A DNA stretch of 64,000 bases from Eucommia ulmoides (GCA_016647705.1 CM028335.1:17195905-17259904); one strand, 5' to 3'; shown: positions 10,998 to 22,660, numbered from the stretch's first letter. Numbers and translations: made by a program. Notes: generated from the sequence alone by a model not told the origin.

Positions 10998-11640
10998 TCA
11001 TCGATCTCTTGAGCTGAGCTGTTCGGCAGAGCTTCTTCCTGCTCCGGCTTTAATTGCTATAAGGTTTTCTTCTTCACCTTCATAGCTATTGTAAAGCACT
11101 GCCTGGATGCCACTTGGTCTCCACATATCATCACCACTGCTCCATATTTTGCATACTGGATGTATTGGTGGTACGTTGATGCCACAACCTTCATTGCATA
11201 CAACCATGGTCATCCCAATATTACATTGTTGGGAGATGAGGAGTCTATTACCATGAACTTTATGGACTTTGTGTACTCGTTTTCTTCCTTGTTAACCGTG
11301 ACTGACAAGGTGATCTTTCCTTTGGGAGAGATGAGGTCTCTGTTGAATCCTACCACAACACTCTAGGTTGATCCAACATCTGAGCTGGGCACTCCCATCT
11401 GTTTCAACATGTTCACGAAGATAATGTTGGCAGAATTGCCAGTATCAATCATGATTCTTCTCACTTCAAAACTAGAGATCCAAAGGGTTACGACCAGGGC
11501 ATCTTCGTGTGGATGCACTATTCCCTTGCAATCCTCATCAGAGAAGGTGATAACTTGTCCTAGCTTCGTGGTCACTGACATTGCTTCTCCATAACTGCGC
11601 ACCAACACTGCCTCATGGATTTTTCTATTTCATTCACAGT
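10998..11640 (-). pseudogene. T1 aspartic protease trace
   Basis: The frame at 11363-11608 has ITFSDEDCKGIVHPHEDALV followed by RIMIDTGNSANIIF; DTG is the catalytic triplet of retroviral-type proteases. The next stretch (10998-11213) keeps the NYPPIHPVCK-type region seen before RT in such elements. The protease cuts the polyprotein. Broken, as part of T1. Confidence 0.75.
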
Positions 11641-11649
11641 TAGTTTCTC

Positions 11650-13130
11650 CAGTAGATAGTCTAGCAGTGTTTATCATGTAAATAACTTCATGATTGCTGC
11701 TAAGACCAACGTATTTGCGCTCATTGTCACGATTTTCATGACGACTTTCACTTCGGGATCTCTTCATATCCCTTGAACGCTTCTGTAAATAGCCATGTAA
11801 CTCACCCATGTTAATTAGTCGCTTAATCTCATTTTTAAGCTCCCAACAGTCATTTGTGTCATAACCATGATCCTTGAGAAAATTGCAGTACTTTTACATG
11901 TTCGTTTTGTTGGACCTTATGTTTATCTTGGGCGGCCATTGAACCACCTCAAACAAACGGATTTCATGCAAAATCCTAGATATTGGCATTTGTAGCCTTG
12001 AGAGGTTTGGTTCTTGACGTGTATCTAGTCTGGAACCTGAGTTTCTAGGACGATCTTTCTACCTGTCTGAGCTGCTACCCTTTATTCCGCTGTCGTCTTT
12101 TTCGCTTTGCCTAGGGCGATCTTTGGTTGATACCATTCATTCTCTTGCAAGTTTGACATCCTCTAGCTTCATCTAGGGCTTAACTTTCTCCATCAGCTCA
12201 AACATACTCTTGGTTTTTGCTTGGTGAGGGAGTCTTGAAATCTATCATAGTGCAACCCCGAAGCAAATGAGTTTATGATGAGGTTAGTGTCATAACCCTC
12301 AACACACATCAGTTCTTCGTTGAAGTGGTTCATGTATTGGCTCAAGGACTTTCCATTTTCTTGTCGTAGGGCCAAAACGTAATCAAGTCCCTTCATTAAC
12401 CTTTGGCAAGTTATAAAGCGATTAATGAACTATTTCCCTAAGTTCATGAATGATGAGATGGACTTAGGCAAAAGCTTATGTAACTAATCCAAAGCAAACC
12501 CCTTCAAGGTTGTGGCGAAAGCTCTGCACAAGGTAGAATCGCCTGCTCCACACAAGGTCATAACGTGTCTAAATTGGCGGATATGGTTAACATGATCTAT
12601 TTTTCCATCATATTTTTTGAACTTCGTGGGGTTGAACTTCTCTGAGAGTGGTACCTCCGATATGTCTGAGGTAAAAGGCATCTCAGTTCCTTTCAATACC
12701 GTTTACAGATCATCCAGGGGCATATCTCTCTCCTCCCTACTTCTAGGCTCCTGATGTGAATTAACGGTCTCAGTTTAGTTAAGTACCTTTCTTTCTGGTG
12801 GTTGATAGCTAGCATCTCCCTGAACAACTCTTTCTCTCTGCAATGGTGGTTTTCCAAAACCGTTATTAACTGGAGGGTGTTGTGGTGTGTTGTTGGTAAT
12901 CCGCTACGCCATCTGTTTGATCACGTCTACCATCTTTGATATTTTTCCCGTTAGAGCGTTGATTTCTGAATCAGTGCTTTGCTCCTCTAGCGGGTTGGCA
13001 TTAACCTCTTCCGACGCTTCTACAGGAACTTCATTGTTTGCTAGTGGTAAAACATTGCTGCTTTGGCTCGGCACTGCTCCTTTTGCTCGTGGTTGCCTCA
13101 TCGTTATGGAGACAAGCTTGTCTGGTCGTT
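11650..13130 (-). pseudogene. T1 gag trace
   Basis: Minus-strand pieces match the plant Ty3/gypsy capsid ('retrotransposon gag') pattern: PLSEKFNPTKFKKYDGKIDH and CRAFATTLKG near 12484-12696, then SLSQYMNHFNEELMCVEGYD near 12193-12396. An acidic, Ser/Asn-rich N-terminal piece lies at 12904-13101 and a basic, Arg-rich stretch (about 11700-12120) near the end may be the RNA-binding part. Broken, with several breaks. Confidence 0.75.
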
Positions 13131-13152
13131 TCCCATAGACGACACCAAATTA
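13131..13152 (-). other. primer-binding-site region of T1
   Basis: On the minus strand the text TTTGGTGTCGTCTATGGGAA directly follows the LTR end. A TGG(C/T)G(C/T)CGTC(T)GTGGGAA motif is common at this place in Tat-lineage elements and differs from the TGGCGCCGTTGCCGGGG site of the Athila-type elements here. Confidence 0.65.
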
Positions 13153-13784
13153 TGGTACCAAAAATTCCTAGTACGTGCAAACAACTTCCCACGTGCCGAA
13201 AACCTTCACAACTTTTTTATTCAACCTTCAAAACCAATTAATTCTTAAGGGGGATAGCAGTGTGGTGTCGAGAAAAGAATATTTGGCGTGAGAATAAGTT
13301 AATATGTTCATGGTGAAAGCTCAAACACTTGAATCAATTGTAAAATAATATGTTGATACCTTCCCTTTATATAGATCTCACTTTTGTGCCATTTTGTTGG
13401 TGAGGTCACTCTCTCCACGATCCTCTTCTATCTACTTGGGATATGGCCATGATCCCCTCCTATTTGCATGAGAAATGGCGGAGATATCACAACTAACGTA
13501 TGGTTAATCAGTTGCAACGTTGCTCATGCATGGGGGACGTAGAGATCATGGGTTGACTTTTGCTTGGCCTTTTCACCGTGGGTTTTGATTACCCATTATT
13601 GGGCCTTCTTGCGGGGCCTGCTTTATTTAGATATAGGCCATTGTGGCCTTTTCCCTTGTGGGCTGGTGTGTTCAGTCTGAGATAATCACCGAGTTGGTTC
13701 TTTCGAGTCGGATCATTGACCTGATTCGATTTACCAAGGCCCTCAAACCTTCAATAATTTTGGGCGGGAGTTTCTCCCATATCA
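13153..13784 (-). repeat. 5' LTR of T1
   Basis: On the minus strand it begins TGATATGGGAGAAACTCC and ends TTTTTGGTACCA, so it has the usual TG…CA ends. At 632 bases it is short. The primer site lies directly inside. The partner LTR is outside the window, so LTR identity and target duplication cannot be judged; AATAT (13785-13789) would be the flanking target sequence. Confidence 0.75.
13376..13383 (-). promoter_or_regulatory. TATA box in T1 LTR
   Basis: TATATAAA on the minus strand, followed by GGGAAGG, about 400 bases into the LTR, is a good plant core-promoter match at a usual place within an LTR. Confidence 0.55.
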
Positions 13785-14198
13785 AATATAATAATAAAAA
13801 ATTAATTCTATTAGAATGAAAAAGTATGAAATTGAATTCCATAGTAAATGGGCTAGAATCAAATCCAGCTTAATGGAATCAAATATTAAATTACACAAAA
13901 GCTCTTCAATCATTCTATTTCACCCCAATCCATTTATCGGATATGAGCCTGACACACACACACACACATATAGTGAAAGTACACAGTTTGAAGCGTATTG
14001 CCCAATACGATTATATATGTGTATATCTATATAATTAAACAGTCCCTAAATAAACCATAACCATTCTTTATTTCCCACATAAAGAGCGGTCCATATTAAT
14101 TCTCTAGATTAACATAAATAAAAATTCTGTATTTATACCTTAACTTATATAACTTATACATAATTGAGGGGAGAGAAGATATTTGTTTATATAATTGA

Positions 14199-14244
<46 letters not shown>

Positions 14245-14420
14245 TCCATATATACCAATCTACATAAATAACATATGCACAATAAATTTAGTAATATTAT
14301 TTAAATATTAAATTTATATGAAATTAAATTAAAAAATAATAAAAATAAAAAAAGACTAGTCAACCCCTTATTAAATTTTCTCTATCATTTATTAAATATC
14401 AGTCAATATCTTATAATTTT
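13785..14420. other. AT-rich spacer with microsatellites
   Basis: No gene is seen. It holds an (AC)n run at 13952-13968 and an (AT)n run at 14201-14236 followed by poly-T. It starts directly at the T1 LTR edge and may be old non-element sequence. Confidence 0.6.
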
Positions 14421-14424
14421 TTTT

Positions 14425-15595
14425 GTCAAATACCACTTAGTTCTCTTATGGCTAAAAATTACTGAAATTTTTAATGTAATGACAACTTTACCTTTAACTA
14501 TTAAAAATAATTTACCATTAAAATTAAAATACATAAATATCCTTTTAATTTTGTTTTATCTATATTTTCCTCTTTTTCCTTTTTACACTAATATCCCTAT
14601 TTAAAAATATTTTTTTAAACCTATTTATTAAAAATAAATAAAAATTTGTTTTTACTCCTTGATGTCTTCTTCTTCTTCTTCTCTCTCTCAATTTGTTGTT
14701 CGTCTGTGCTCCAGCATACAAATACGACATCAACTCTATGCGGCGAAGTACAGATCTTTGTTGATCTGTCTCTGGCGCACAAATCAGCTCCTAATCTGTG
14801 TGCCGGAGCACATATCCGTCACCACAATGAAATCGAACCCACAATGTGTTTGTCGCGATTCAACTACAACCCGTTGCTCGTCCTCGATCCCGAGATCCAA
14901 CGAAGGGAATCGTACGTCATCCTCACCCCCCTCACAATGTACAGAAGTACCTCTGGTTCTTGATCCTGAGATCCGTAACCCTTATAGCTCCAACGACCGT
15001 TGCTACTTTATCCGGTGAGACGAAAGTGACACTGTATCAACGTCTCTTTAGCCTTAGAGAACCCATTTTTTAGAGAGAGAAGACTTTTTAGAGAGAGACT
15101 TTTGGGAAATGAATGATCGAAATTGGTTTCAGGTGTTTGCAAAACTTGGAAGTCCGTCCATGCAACCCCCTGCGCGCGCGCAAAAGAGAGAGAGAGAGGG
15201 GAATAAGAAAAGGAGGAGGGGGAGGAAGAAGAAAGTGGAAGAATGAGGGGGATGGCGGTGGATGAGGTATGGGTGGTGGCAATGGAAGGTTGGGGTGGGG
15301 TAAATATAATTGTTTAATAAATTAGGGGTAAAAAATATATTTTAAAAAATAGGAGATGTTAATAAATTTTTATAAATAAAAAATTAATAAAAAAATATTT
15401 TTAAAATAAAAGATGGGTAATAATATCTTTTGACCCAAAAAAATGTACAAAAGGGTTGTATGATATTTTTAAAATAATAGAAGAAAATTGTGATTTTACA
15501 TGGTTGTCTGATATTTTTAAAATAATAGTAGAAAATTGTGATTTTGTGTAAAATAATAAGGAAAGTAAGTGGTATGATTTTATATTTATATGTTA
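14425..15595. mobile_element. possible Mutator-like (Pack-type) element
   Basis: The left edge carries TCAAATACCACTTAGTTCTC and the right edge, read on the minus strand, carries AAATCATACCACTTACTTTCC, with AT-rich flanks on both sides that look loosely inverted. Between them (14650-15290) lies less AT-rich sequence with TC and GA tracts, and a near-duplicated CTCGATCCCGAGATCC / CTTGATCCTGAGATCC pair about 70 bases apart. This could be a captured gene piece. No transposase is seen. The terminal match is weak, so this is a guess. Confidence 0.25.
15440..15550. repeat. two-copy direct repeat, about 60 bases
   Basis: The text GATATTTTTAAAATAATAG followed by AGAAAATTGTGATTTT occurs twice, near 15462 and 15509, with few differences. 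It is a local tandem duplication in AT-rich DNA near the right edge of the possible Mutator-like element. Confidence 0.7.
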
Positions 15596-15858
15596 GCCAC
15601 ATTTATGACGTCAGCTCCATAACGTCATGGTAGGCTGCTTTTGGGTTTGTTAAATATTTTAGTTATTGACCTTGACGAAGACATTCACGTAATAAAAAAT
15701 AGTATAAAATTATTGATAGTGTATCGCTGCTACACGCATTCATTTGATATTAAAATATCAATTGCACCACTAGAGAAAAACTTTTGTTGGACTCCACCCT
15801 TTACATATATTTTAAAAAATATTTTTTAATTTTAGGGTTAATTGATTGAGAATTTCTT
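15596..15858. other. AT-rich spacer, nothing recognised
   Basis: It has a short palindrome-like TGACGTCAGCTCCATAACGTCA and otherwise ordinary AT-rich sequence. Confidence 0.4.
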
Positions 15859-15863
15859 GGTAC

Positions 15864-16605
15864 TTAGGCCCATTTGGTAACTATTTCCATTCCATTCTTA
15901 AATTTTTGAGAATTTTGTTTAGGAATAGCGTTTGATAATTTTTGTTTCCGTTTCCATTTCATTCCCATTTGAGAATTGTGCCCACTTTTTTCTTAAGAAA
16001 TGAGAAACAAAAAAAAGTTGTTTCTCATTATTCTCATTCTATTCTCAAAACACATGGTCACTTTTCATCCGCCGGTCGATTACCGTTCGCCGCCGATCAC
16101 CGTCCGCTGCTGCCGACCACCGTCTGCCGTCGCCGATCACCGTCCGGCCGAAAATTTTCCGGCCACATCCGGTCGCCGGCCACTGTCACCCACCCGCCGT
16201 CGCCGGTGACGGCGCCATTGCCTTCCGGCCGGCGTTGTCGGTGCACGCGCCACCGCCGTTCGGTCGTCCCTGGCCGGCGTCACCACCGTCCGGTCATCGC
16301 CAGCCAGAGCCACCGCCGGCCAGTTGTTGCCGGTGCCGGAGCTACCGCTGGCGGTTGTCGCCGGAGCCAACGCTGGACCGCCGGCTGGCCGGTGACGGAC
16401 AAAACAGAAAGAAAGAAAAAAAAAAAAAAAAAAATTTATGATAAAATCGTTACCAAACACATTCCTTTCCCAAAATAAAAAAAAAAATTATCGTTACCAA
16501 ATGCGATTCTATTTGCAAAAAGAAAACAAAATTTTCATCCCATCTCATCTCATTCCCATCCCACTGCTGGAATGGAAATAGAAACGGTTACCAAACGCCA
16601 CCTAA
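15864..16605. mobile_element. 742-bp non-autonomous inverted-repeat DNA element with GC-rich core
   Basis: The left end reads TTAGGCCCATTTGGTAACTA with TTTCCATTCC just inside. The right end on the minus strand reads TTAGGTGGCGTTTGGTAACC with TTTCTATTTCCATTCC just inside. The flanks GGTAC (15859-15863) and GGTAT (16606-16610) look like a 5-bp target duplication with one change; a TTA/TAA reading, as in PIF/Harbinger, is also possible. (T)TTGGTAAC recurs inside both arms. No transposase is encoded. Superfamily is unsettled. Confidence 0.7.
16060..16400. other. GC-rich CCG/CCGGCC core of the inverted-repeat element
   Basis: About 340 bases of CCG, CACCGTC and GCCGGCC-like repeats make a strong composition island in otherwise AT-rich DNA. 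Open frames run through it on both strands and in several phases, as expected from a trinucleotide-like repeat, so none is called a gene. It could be an amplified piece of a captured GC-rich exon. Confidence 0.6.
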
Positions 16606-16610
16606 GGTAT

Positions 16611-17215
16611 TGGTTGCACCATGGATCAACTCACAAAGTACGAGTGGGCATGGGCCACGTTCTACCTAGAATATTATCGAAATTTATTTGGCTAGACTCT
16701 TTGATCGGCCCCTATTATCCTACCCAAACCCATGAAAATGTCTTAAACCCATAATCACCCCTACACAGAGGCAGGATCCACTAGAGGATTACTAGTTTTT
16801 ATGAAGTTTGACCCACCTAAAATTATTTCTTAACAAATAAATAAAATTACCTTTTGAGGATCATAATAAATAATCATTGTTTTTTTTAAAAATTTTGTTC
16901 ATATTATTTAAAAAAAAAAAGGGATGAAATTAATAGTTATTAGTAAAAATATTTTTATAGTGATTTATATTAATTTATATTAGCCAATTAAGTTTTTATT
17001 TTTATTATTTGAAAATAAAAATAAATTAAAATTAAAAACGACAGTGTAAGTGTTGGTCCAAAGGACTACCCAAAAGAGGAGTAAATTGAGTAGTTTAAAA
17101 ATTAAATCTAAATAATTGTGACATATTCAAATTTTATCAGATTTTATCTTTGTTAACGAAAGTGTTCTAACGTTATGCACACACAACCATAAATACACAG
17201 AGAAAGGTTAGAGAA
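16611..17215. other. AT-rich spacer, nothing firm
   Basis: No gene is seen. The last 100 bases before the LTR copy (about 17140-17215) may be internal sequence of the element that this LTR belonged to. Confidence 0.4.
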
Positions 17216-18955
17216 ATTGGCACGGAGATTTTATGGTAGTTCGACAAGTTACTCTTGTCTACGCCTACTTTCTAGAGCTCTTGTATATAACTAATCCATT
17301 AATATTCAGAATTTTTTCACATGTGAAAATCAAACCCTTACACCTAGTTTGAATACATTCCCTTTATACTCAAATACATTCTTACTTGGCCTAATGACAC
17401 TTAAGTCTAAGCTACAACTCACAGAATACAAAAGATTTCATTGGACTAGTAATGCTTAAGTCCAAGCTACAACTCACAAAATACAAAAGATTTCACATAG
17501 AGCTTTTACCAGCACTTAGAAATGTCAAATACAATTTCAGCCCGATCCAAGTGAAATAGAAGTGAACACAATCAAAATATATTCAATTTCAATTTCGTGT
17601 TTAACTTATCTTGTTTAACTTAATGAAGCACATAAACAGATAATCAAGACAAAATTAACCAAATCGTGTAACTTATTTTAATTTGATATAACAACCAGGT
17701 TTAAAACATATGAGTTTTGGAAAATCATTCATCAAATTCAAAATCAAGAGTATCCAATTCAATTTCAAGTATTTAGATCTAATTAGATCATAATCCCAAG
17801 TAAGCACAAAATAGACCAACAGATAAACATAGAAATTTTAGATAGACCTTAATAAGGAAGGATCTCACCAGAATTTCAAATTGTAGAATATCAACCAAAA
17901 GAATTCAACCCAGAAATGTAAATCAGCTCAATCAATCAAATGTATTTTGACATAATTTCAATCTTTGATTTTTCTGAAGAGTGTAGAAATATTTTCAAAT
18001 GCCCCCCCTTCTCTTGAGCACTCTATTGTTTTATAAAAATTAAATTTTTGTAGGTTTAAAAACCCCAATTTCAGAATATGCCAATGGCCATAACAAAATA
18101 TGATTTTTACCTAATTTGAAGGCCTATGACTATTAACCTTTGACCCTAAAAGTTCTCCCAAGCATATATGACTTTTGATAAATGAATGAGGACATACACT
18201 AGTCTAGATTCAAGTCAAATTTTTTAACTTTTAATTAGCTAATTAAGCTGGTCAAAACGTTGTACTGAACAATTTACAAGATCAGAAACAATAGGGACCA
18301 AAATAGAATTTTGATGAAATCATTAAATTCAAAAAATTATTCCATAAAAATTCTTTTAAAAATATTTCTAATAAATTTAAGAATATTAAAAAATATTTTA
18401 GAAACATTTATCGTTAAAAATGAAGCAAAAGGATTTGCGAAAAACATTTACAAAAATTCAAAATTAGACAAAATGACTGATCCAGCAATTCGGTCAATTG
18501 AATTGAACAAATTTCAAACACCCCAACTCTATGAAAAACTCAGTCGATTAATTCACCCATTCAGGCGACTAAATTGGACCTATTTTTTAAAATTCTAATT
18601 CTCTGAAATATTCAGTTGATTGTTTTCACCAATTCGGTCGATTGAATTGCTTCTAGATTCAAAAAATTCAATTCCCTACATAATTCAGTCGACCAACTTA
18701 CCTTTTCGATCGACTGATTTATATTAAGAAATTACTTACACCAGAAATGGGCATATCTCTTTCATCTGAACTCCAATTTAACTATATGATCACTCATCAG
18801 AAATATTAGAGTCTATTTTCATATGCAATTAGATTCAACCCAAAATTGCAACTATATAATTATTTATGACTAAAAGAGCGCACAATGGCCTTCCATAGAA
18901 AACGAAGTTCCCACTAAATATTGTATTGAAGTATGTGTGAAGGGTCACCTATGTT
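17216..18955 (-). repeat. LTR copy related to the solo LTR at 49979-58165
   Basis: Read on the minus strand it shows the same order of landmarks as the plus-strand LTR on the right of the window: a run of (A)TTCGGTCGACTGAATT-like motifs (18480-18720), an AT-rich middle with TATTTTTAGAA repeats, a stretch ending in AAGTCATATATGC, and the end GGCGTAGACAAGAGTAACTT…CTACCATAAAATC (compare GTGTAGGCAAGAGTAGCTTG near 58120). No partner LTR or coding part is recognised beside it. Old and diverged; ends approximate. Confidence 0.65.
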
Positions 18956-18959
18956 TTTA

Positions 18960-19100
18960 AAATATTTAAACCCCAAATTATTTACAAATGACTCCAAAAA
19001 ATAAATTGGTGAAAATCGAGTTTCAAAATGGTTCGGGAGTTCGATTATGCTCGAGGAAGGTGTTAGGAACCTTGAGACATCCAATTAAAATTGGTTACCT
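18960..19100 (+). other. leader-like motif of a large LTR element
   Basis: The text GGTTCGGGAGTTCGATTATG, then CTCGAGGAAGGTGTTAGGA, then ACATCCAATTAAAATTGGTTACC is a pattern often seen in plant LTR elements around the LTR/leader boundary. It marks the start of the tandem-array block that runs to 27330. Confidence 0.4.
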
Positions 19101-19299
19101 AATATACATCTAAGTAAAATTAATCTAGTTAATTGCAAAAGAAAAAACAAATAAAGAAAAAATTTGCACATTTTTTTAAATGTATATCAGTATCATCACT
19201 TATCAAATATATAAAAGTGACAAGATTAATCCCCGAGGGGTGTGTGTTTATATTTTTCAGTATCTTATTGAATCAAAATATGAAGGAAAAAATTATCTT

Positions 19300-19930
19300 C
19301 ATTTTTATTTTTTTATTTTCCATTATTTGATTGGGTTGAAATTTGGCGAAAAATAAATTTTCTTTTTAGTTATGTTTCTCCATTATTACGTTAGGCTGAA
19401 ATAGAGAAGATGTTTTTTTTTGGGGCCAAATTTATCGAAAAGCATGTTTAGAGATGTGATCTCCAAAACTGATCATGTAAAAATTTCACTCTATTTGGGG
19501 AATGAATAATGGTAGTATAAAAATCTCTTCCTTAACTTCCTAATTTACAAATTTGTTCGAAATAAATGGAAATAATTTTTTGTAAAAAAATATTTTTTTA
19601 AGATTTTTATTTAATAAAATTTGAGGCAGCAACAACAACAATTTATTATTATTTTATTTCAAGAATCCTCTATTATCTCATTTAAGTGGAATATAAAAAA
19701 TTCTTAAAATTTAATTTTAATTTTATGTTCCTTCTTTGGCTCATGAGATTGAGATATAGAAGAATGAAAATAATATATATATTTTTTAAATCCTCAATTA
19801 TCTCATTGAGTCAAAATATAGAGAATTCTATCTTTTTTTTTTTTTCTCCATCATCTCACAGATTTGAAATACCATTTTTTTTTTAACATATTATCTATTA
19901 TTTCATTGGATTGAAATATAGAAAAAAACA
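19300..19930 (+). repeat. degenerate tandem array, 'TCTATTATCTCATTGG-TTGAAATATAGA' unit
   Basis: Units containing (C/T)CATTATCTCATTGGGTTGA and AAATATAGAA recur about seven times with variable T- and A-rich spacers (period roughly 60-100). Nothing coding is seen. Confidence 0.55.
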
Positions 19931-19979
19931 TAAACAACCCATTATCATACTGCTCAAAGGGATAAAAAGGAAAAGAAAA

Positions 19980-21180
19980 ACAAAATCAGGTGACATCTCC
20001 ATAGATGCATTCCCTAGAAAAACAGTTTAGGTAAATCATATGGCATCATCAACATCATACATTATCATGCGAGGGATCATATAACTAAGGTTTCCAAAGA
20101 TTATGCATTCAATGTTCACAATAGCTTGGTGACATCATACAAACCAAAAAAAAAAAAAAAAAAAAAAAAATGAAAGGGAAAAATTGCATACATTTGACAT
20201 TTGCACAAGTGTCATCATTTAGGATTGCATATCATAAAAAATTATTATGTGATGTCATCATGTAGATCCTGCATTTCCTAAACAACTCTTCTTATACATT
20301 TACAATATATGTGCTATCATTCAACACTGCATGACCATCACACATTATCACACTTCTACTACCTTCAGGTTGAATTTCGTAACATTCATGGACTTGAGGA
20401 AGATTAGTCATCGCATGTTCATAGTAGCCTGTGACATCATGGAAGGGATGCACACCATGTTCCATATCTCATACGGTCATCATCAGCAAAATTTAGGATA
20501 TGACATTTTCATTTATGCACTTTAATCGTTAACTTCAATAGACCAACAGTTGGGCCAACAACTAGCCCCACTAAGATTTATGACCTTACGAGAGACTCTA
20601 TCCATTCTTGTGAAGCATAGGGATGAAGAAGATTATTGCTAGGAAATGTGGCCGTGTTAGTGCCTGACATTGGTTTCGCTTGAAGATAGTTATCCTCGAG
20701 CAAAGAGGATGCCAAATTCAAGATAATTTAGTTCTTACTGGAGGGCCAAATTCTTTCCTTAACCAAATGGAAGGGAAAACAAGAGCAAGAACTCCCTAAA
20801 AAAAAAACAAAATACCCTTCAAACGCATTTTTAAATAAAGGTTTTCACACTATTTTCACAACATCATAGAAATTATTCAGGATTCCACAATAAGTCTTGT
20901 ACATCATCATGAAGAGAGTCAGAGAGGTCCATATATAAAAAAAAAAAGAAAAAAAGAAAAAAAAAGCCGCATGTAATCATGTCATCTTAGGTTTTGAAAA
21001 GCATGTGACATATGTCATCATTTAATACTTAAAAAAAAATGCATCTCATCATGTAGGCGCTGTATTTTCTACAAATTTTATGACCATATGTCAGCATCCA
21101 ACACTGCATAAGCATAATTTATTATCATATCTTCATTTAGAATTAAGGAAAACTAATTACTACCTAGTCACAGTAGCCTA
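19980..21180 (+). repeat. long-period repeats rich in GTCATCAT
   Basis: A stretch near 20205-20350 (GTCATCATTTAGGATTGCAT … CAACACTGCATGACCATCAC) returns near 21010-21140 with matching order of words, and shorter pieces occur at 19980-20110. A-rich runs (20141-20170, 20937-20965) separate the parts. Between 20520 and 20900 the sequence is unique, with no recognised product. Confidence 0.5.
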
Positions 21181-21239
21181 GTGGTAAAAAAAGTCCCCTT
21201 GATAAGTTTATCATCATTAACTGTCTCGATTCACCCTCC

Positions 21240-21765
21240 TAATATCCTGTGCCAACCTAAATGGTCAGAGATCCTAACATCCTTTTTCTACCTAAATGGT
21301 CAAAGATCCTAATGTACTTTCCCTACCTAAATGGTCGAAGATTTTAATATCTTTTCCCTACTTAAATGGATAGAGATCCTAATGTCCTTTCCCTACCTAA
21401 ATGGTCAGAGATCCTAGTGTCCTTTCCCTACCTAAATAGTCATAGATTCTAATGTCCTTTCACTACCTAACTGGTCAGAGATCCTAATGTTTCTACCTAA
21501 CTGGTCAAAGATCCTAATGTTCTTTCGCTGCCCTGAGAGGCTGGAGAACATAGTATTATTTTCATGCCTTGAGAAGTTGGAAATCTTGGTATTCTTTCTT
21601 TGTCCTAAGAGGCCAGAGATCTTAATATACTTTACCCGCCCAAATGTCAAGAGATTCTAATATTTTTTCCCTACCCGAATAGCAAGAGATCCTAATATTC
21701 TTTCCCTACTTGAATGGCTGAAGATCATAATGTTTTTCATTGCCTGAACGATAGGAGAAACTCAT
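21240..21765 (+). repeat. tandem array with 35-base unit, about 14 copies
   Basis: The unit CCTTTCCCTACCTAAATGG + TCAGAGATCCTAATGT recurs head to tail about 14 times. The first eight copies are close to each other, the later ones (from about 21520) more diverged. There are no spacers between copies. It lies in the array block of a large LTR-type element. Confidence 0.85.
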
Positions 21766-21899
21766 GATTATTTCATTATTCCTTAGCCGTGTGGTAGCAA
21801 ACACCTATGTTCCAAAGCTATGCCATGGTCTGGGGCACATTTCATCCTAGGATAGCCTTGCGACTTTCTTTATGCAACACATGTTACTTTCTTTGCTAT

Positions 21900-22055
21900 T
21901 AAATTTTTAAAAAACACTCGCATAGCGAACTACGTTTTGACCTGATTCTTGATCTAAGGTTCAGGATACATAGGCAGCCCAGATAGGTTCGATCACATCC
22001 TAGCCAAAATTCCGTAAAAATATCAAGTTGAGCCCTAGCCTAGGTAAGGTTTTTT
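21900..22055 (+). other. conserved LTR-element motif (GAACTACGTTTTGACCTGATTC)
   Basis: GCGAACTACGTTTTGACCTG, then GGATACATAGGCAGCC and GGTTCGATCACATCC, form a motif set that recurs in the noncoding parts of large plant gypsy-type elements. It separates the 35-base array from the next array. Confidence 0.45.
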
Positions 22056-22059
22056 AAGC

Positions 22060-22660
22060 ATGTGTACCCCCAGTCTTGGGCCGGGCGGCATTGTATTTGT
22101 AATTGGTTTCTTGCCTGAAAATACTTTTTTGATCAACCCTACCCTTGGGATAGGGCACATTTTATGTCCTTTCATCATCCCCAATCACATAATTAAACAT
22201 ATTTTATTATATTTTGACTTCTTTAGTAAAGTCCATTTTTAATCTTAACCCCAGTCACATATTGCTGCATATTTCCTTGCACTTCTATTGAAGTCCATTT
22301 TTTCATATCATCCCCAGTCACGACTTTGGTATATTTCATTACATTTTGATTTCTCTAGTGAAGTCCATTTTGTCATCTTATACCTAGTCACAGATTGGGG
22401 CATATTTAATTGTGTGTTAACTTTTCTAGTGAAGTCCACTTTTACCTCACTCTCAGTAATAGACTGGGGAATATTTCATTGTATCTGACTTCTCTAGTGA
22501 AGTCCATTTTTCTTCTTGACCCCAACAATGAGGTCAGGCACATTTCGTTGTATTTAGTTTCTCCCATGATATCCATTTTTCGTCTTGTCTCCAAGCCATA
22601 GGCTGAGACACATTCTGGGATTTGGTTTCTCTAATTGAGATCCTTTCCTACCCAATTCAA
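22060..22660 (+). repeat. tandem array, about 68-base unit, 8-9 copies
   Basis: Each unit has (C)CCCAGTCA, a GGGCATATTTCATTGTAT-like part and TTCTCTAGTGAAGTCCATTTT. Copies between 22240 and 22520 are the most alike, the outer ones more diverged. Confidence 0.75.

Larger units (their letters stand above)
1..13784 (-). mobile_element. Ty3/gypsy Tat-lineage LTR retrotransposon fossil (T1), left end outside the window
   Basis: On the minus strand, reading from high to low coordinates, the order is LTR, primer site, gag, aspartic protease, reverse transcriptase, a second RNase H, integrase, a tandem-repeat zone, then a gene on the opposite strand. A second (archaeal-like) RNase H before integrase, an antisense extra gene behind pol and tandem repeats in the untranslated zone are together known for the Tat lineage (Ogre, Retand, Grande relatives). 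The 3' LTR would lie left of base 1. The element is broken, with many breaks, and carries element A inside pol, so it is older than A. Lineage is inferred from domain order and motifs, not from a search. Confidence 0.8.

Noticed and set aside
15088-15282. Pro-rich minus-strand frame
   Set aside because: It is the complement of a GA/GGA-rich tract, low complexity only.
16000-16480. Long open frames on both strands in the GC-rich core
   Set aside because: CCG-type repeats keep all phases open; the frames overlap each other and extend into poly-A runs, with no recognisable domain.
20331-20525. Open frame in the GTCATCAT repeat zone
   Set aside because: It lies in repeated sequence, is short, and its repeat partner near 21100 is not open.
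21240-21765. Regular 35-base repeats that at first look CRISPR-like
   Set aside because: Copies are head to tail with no spacers, are diverged, and lie in plant retroelement DNA.
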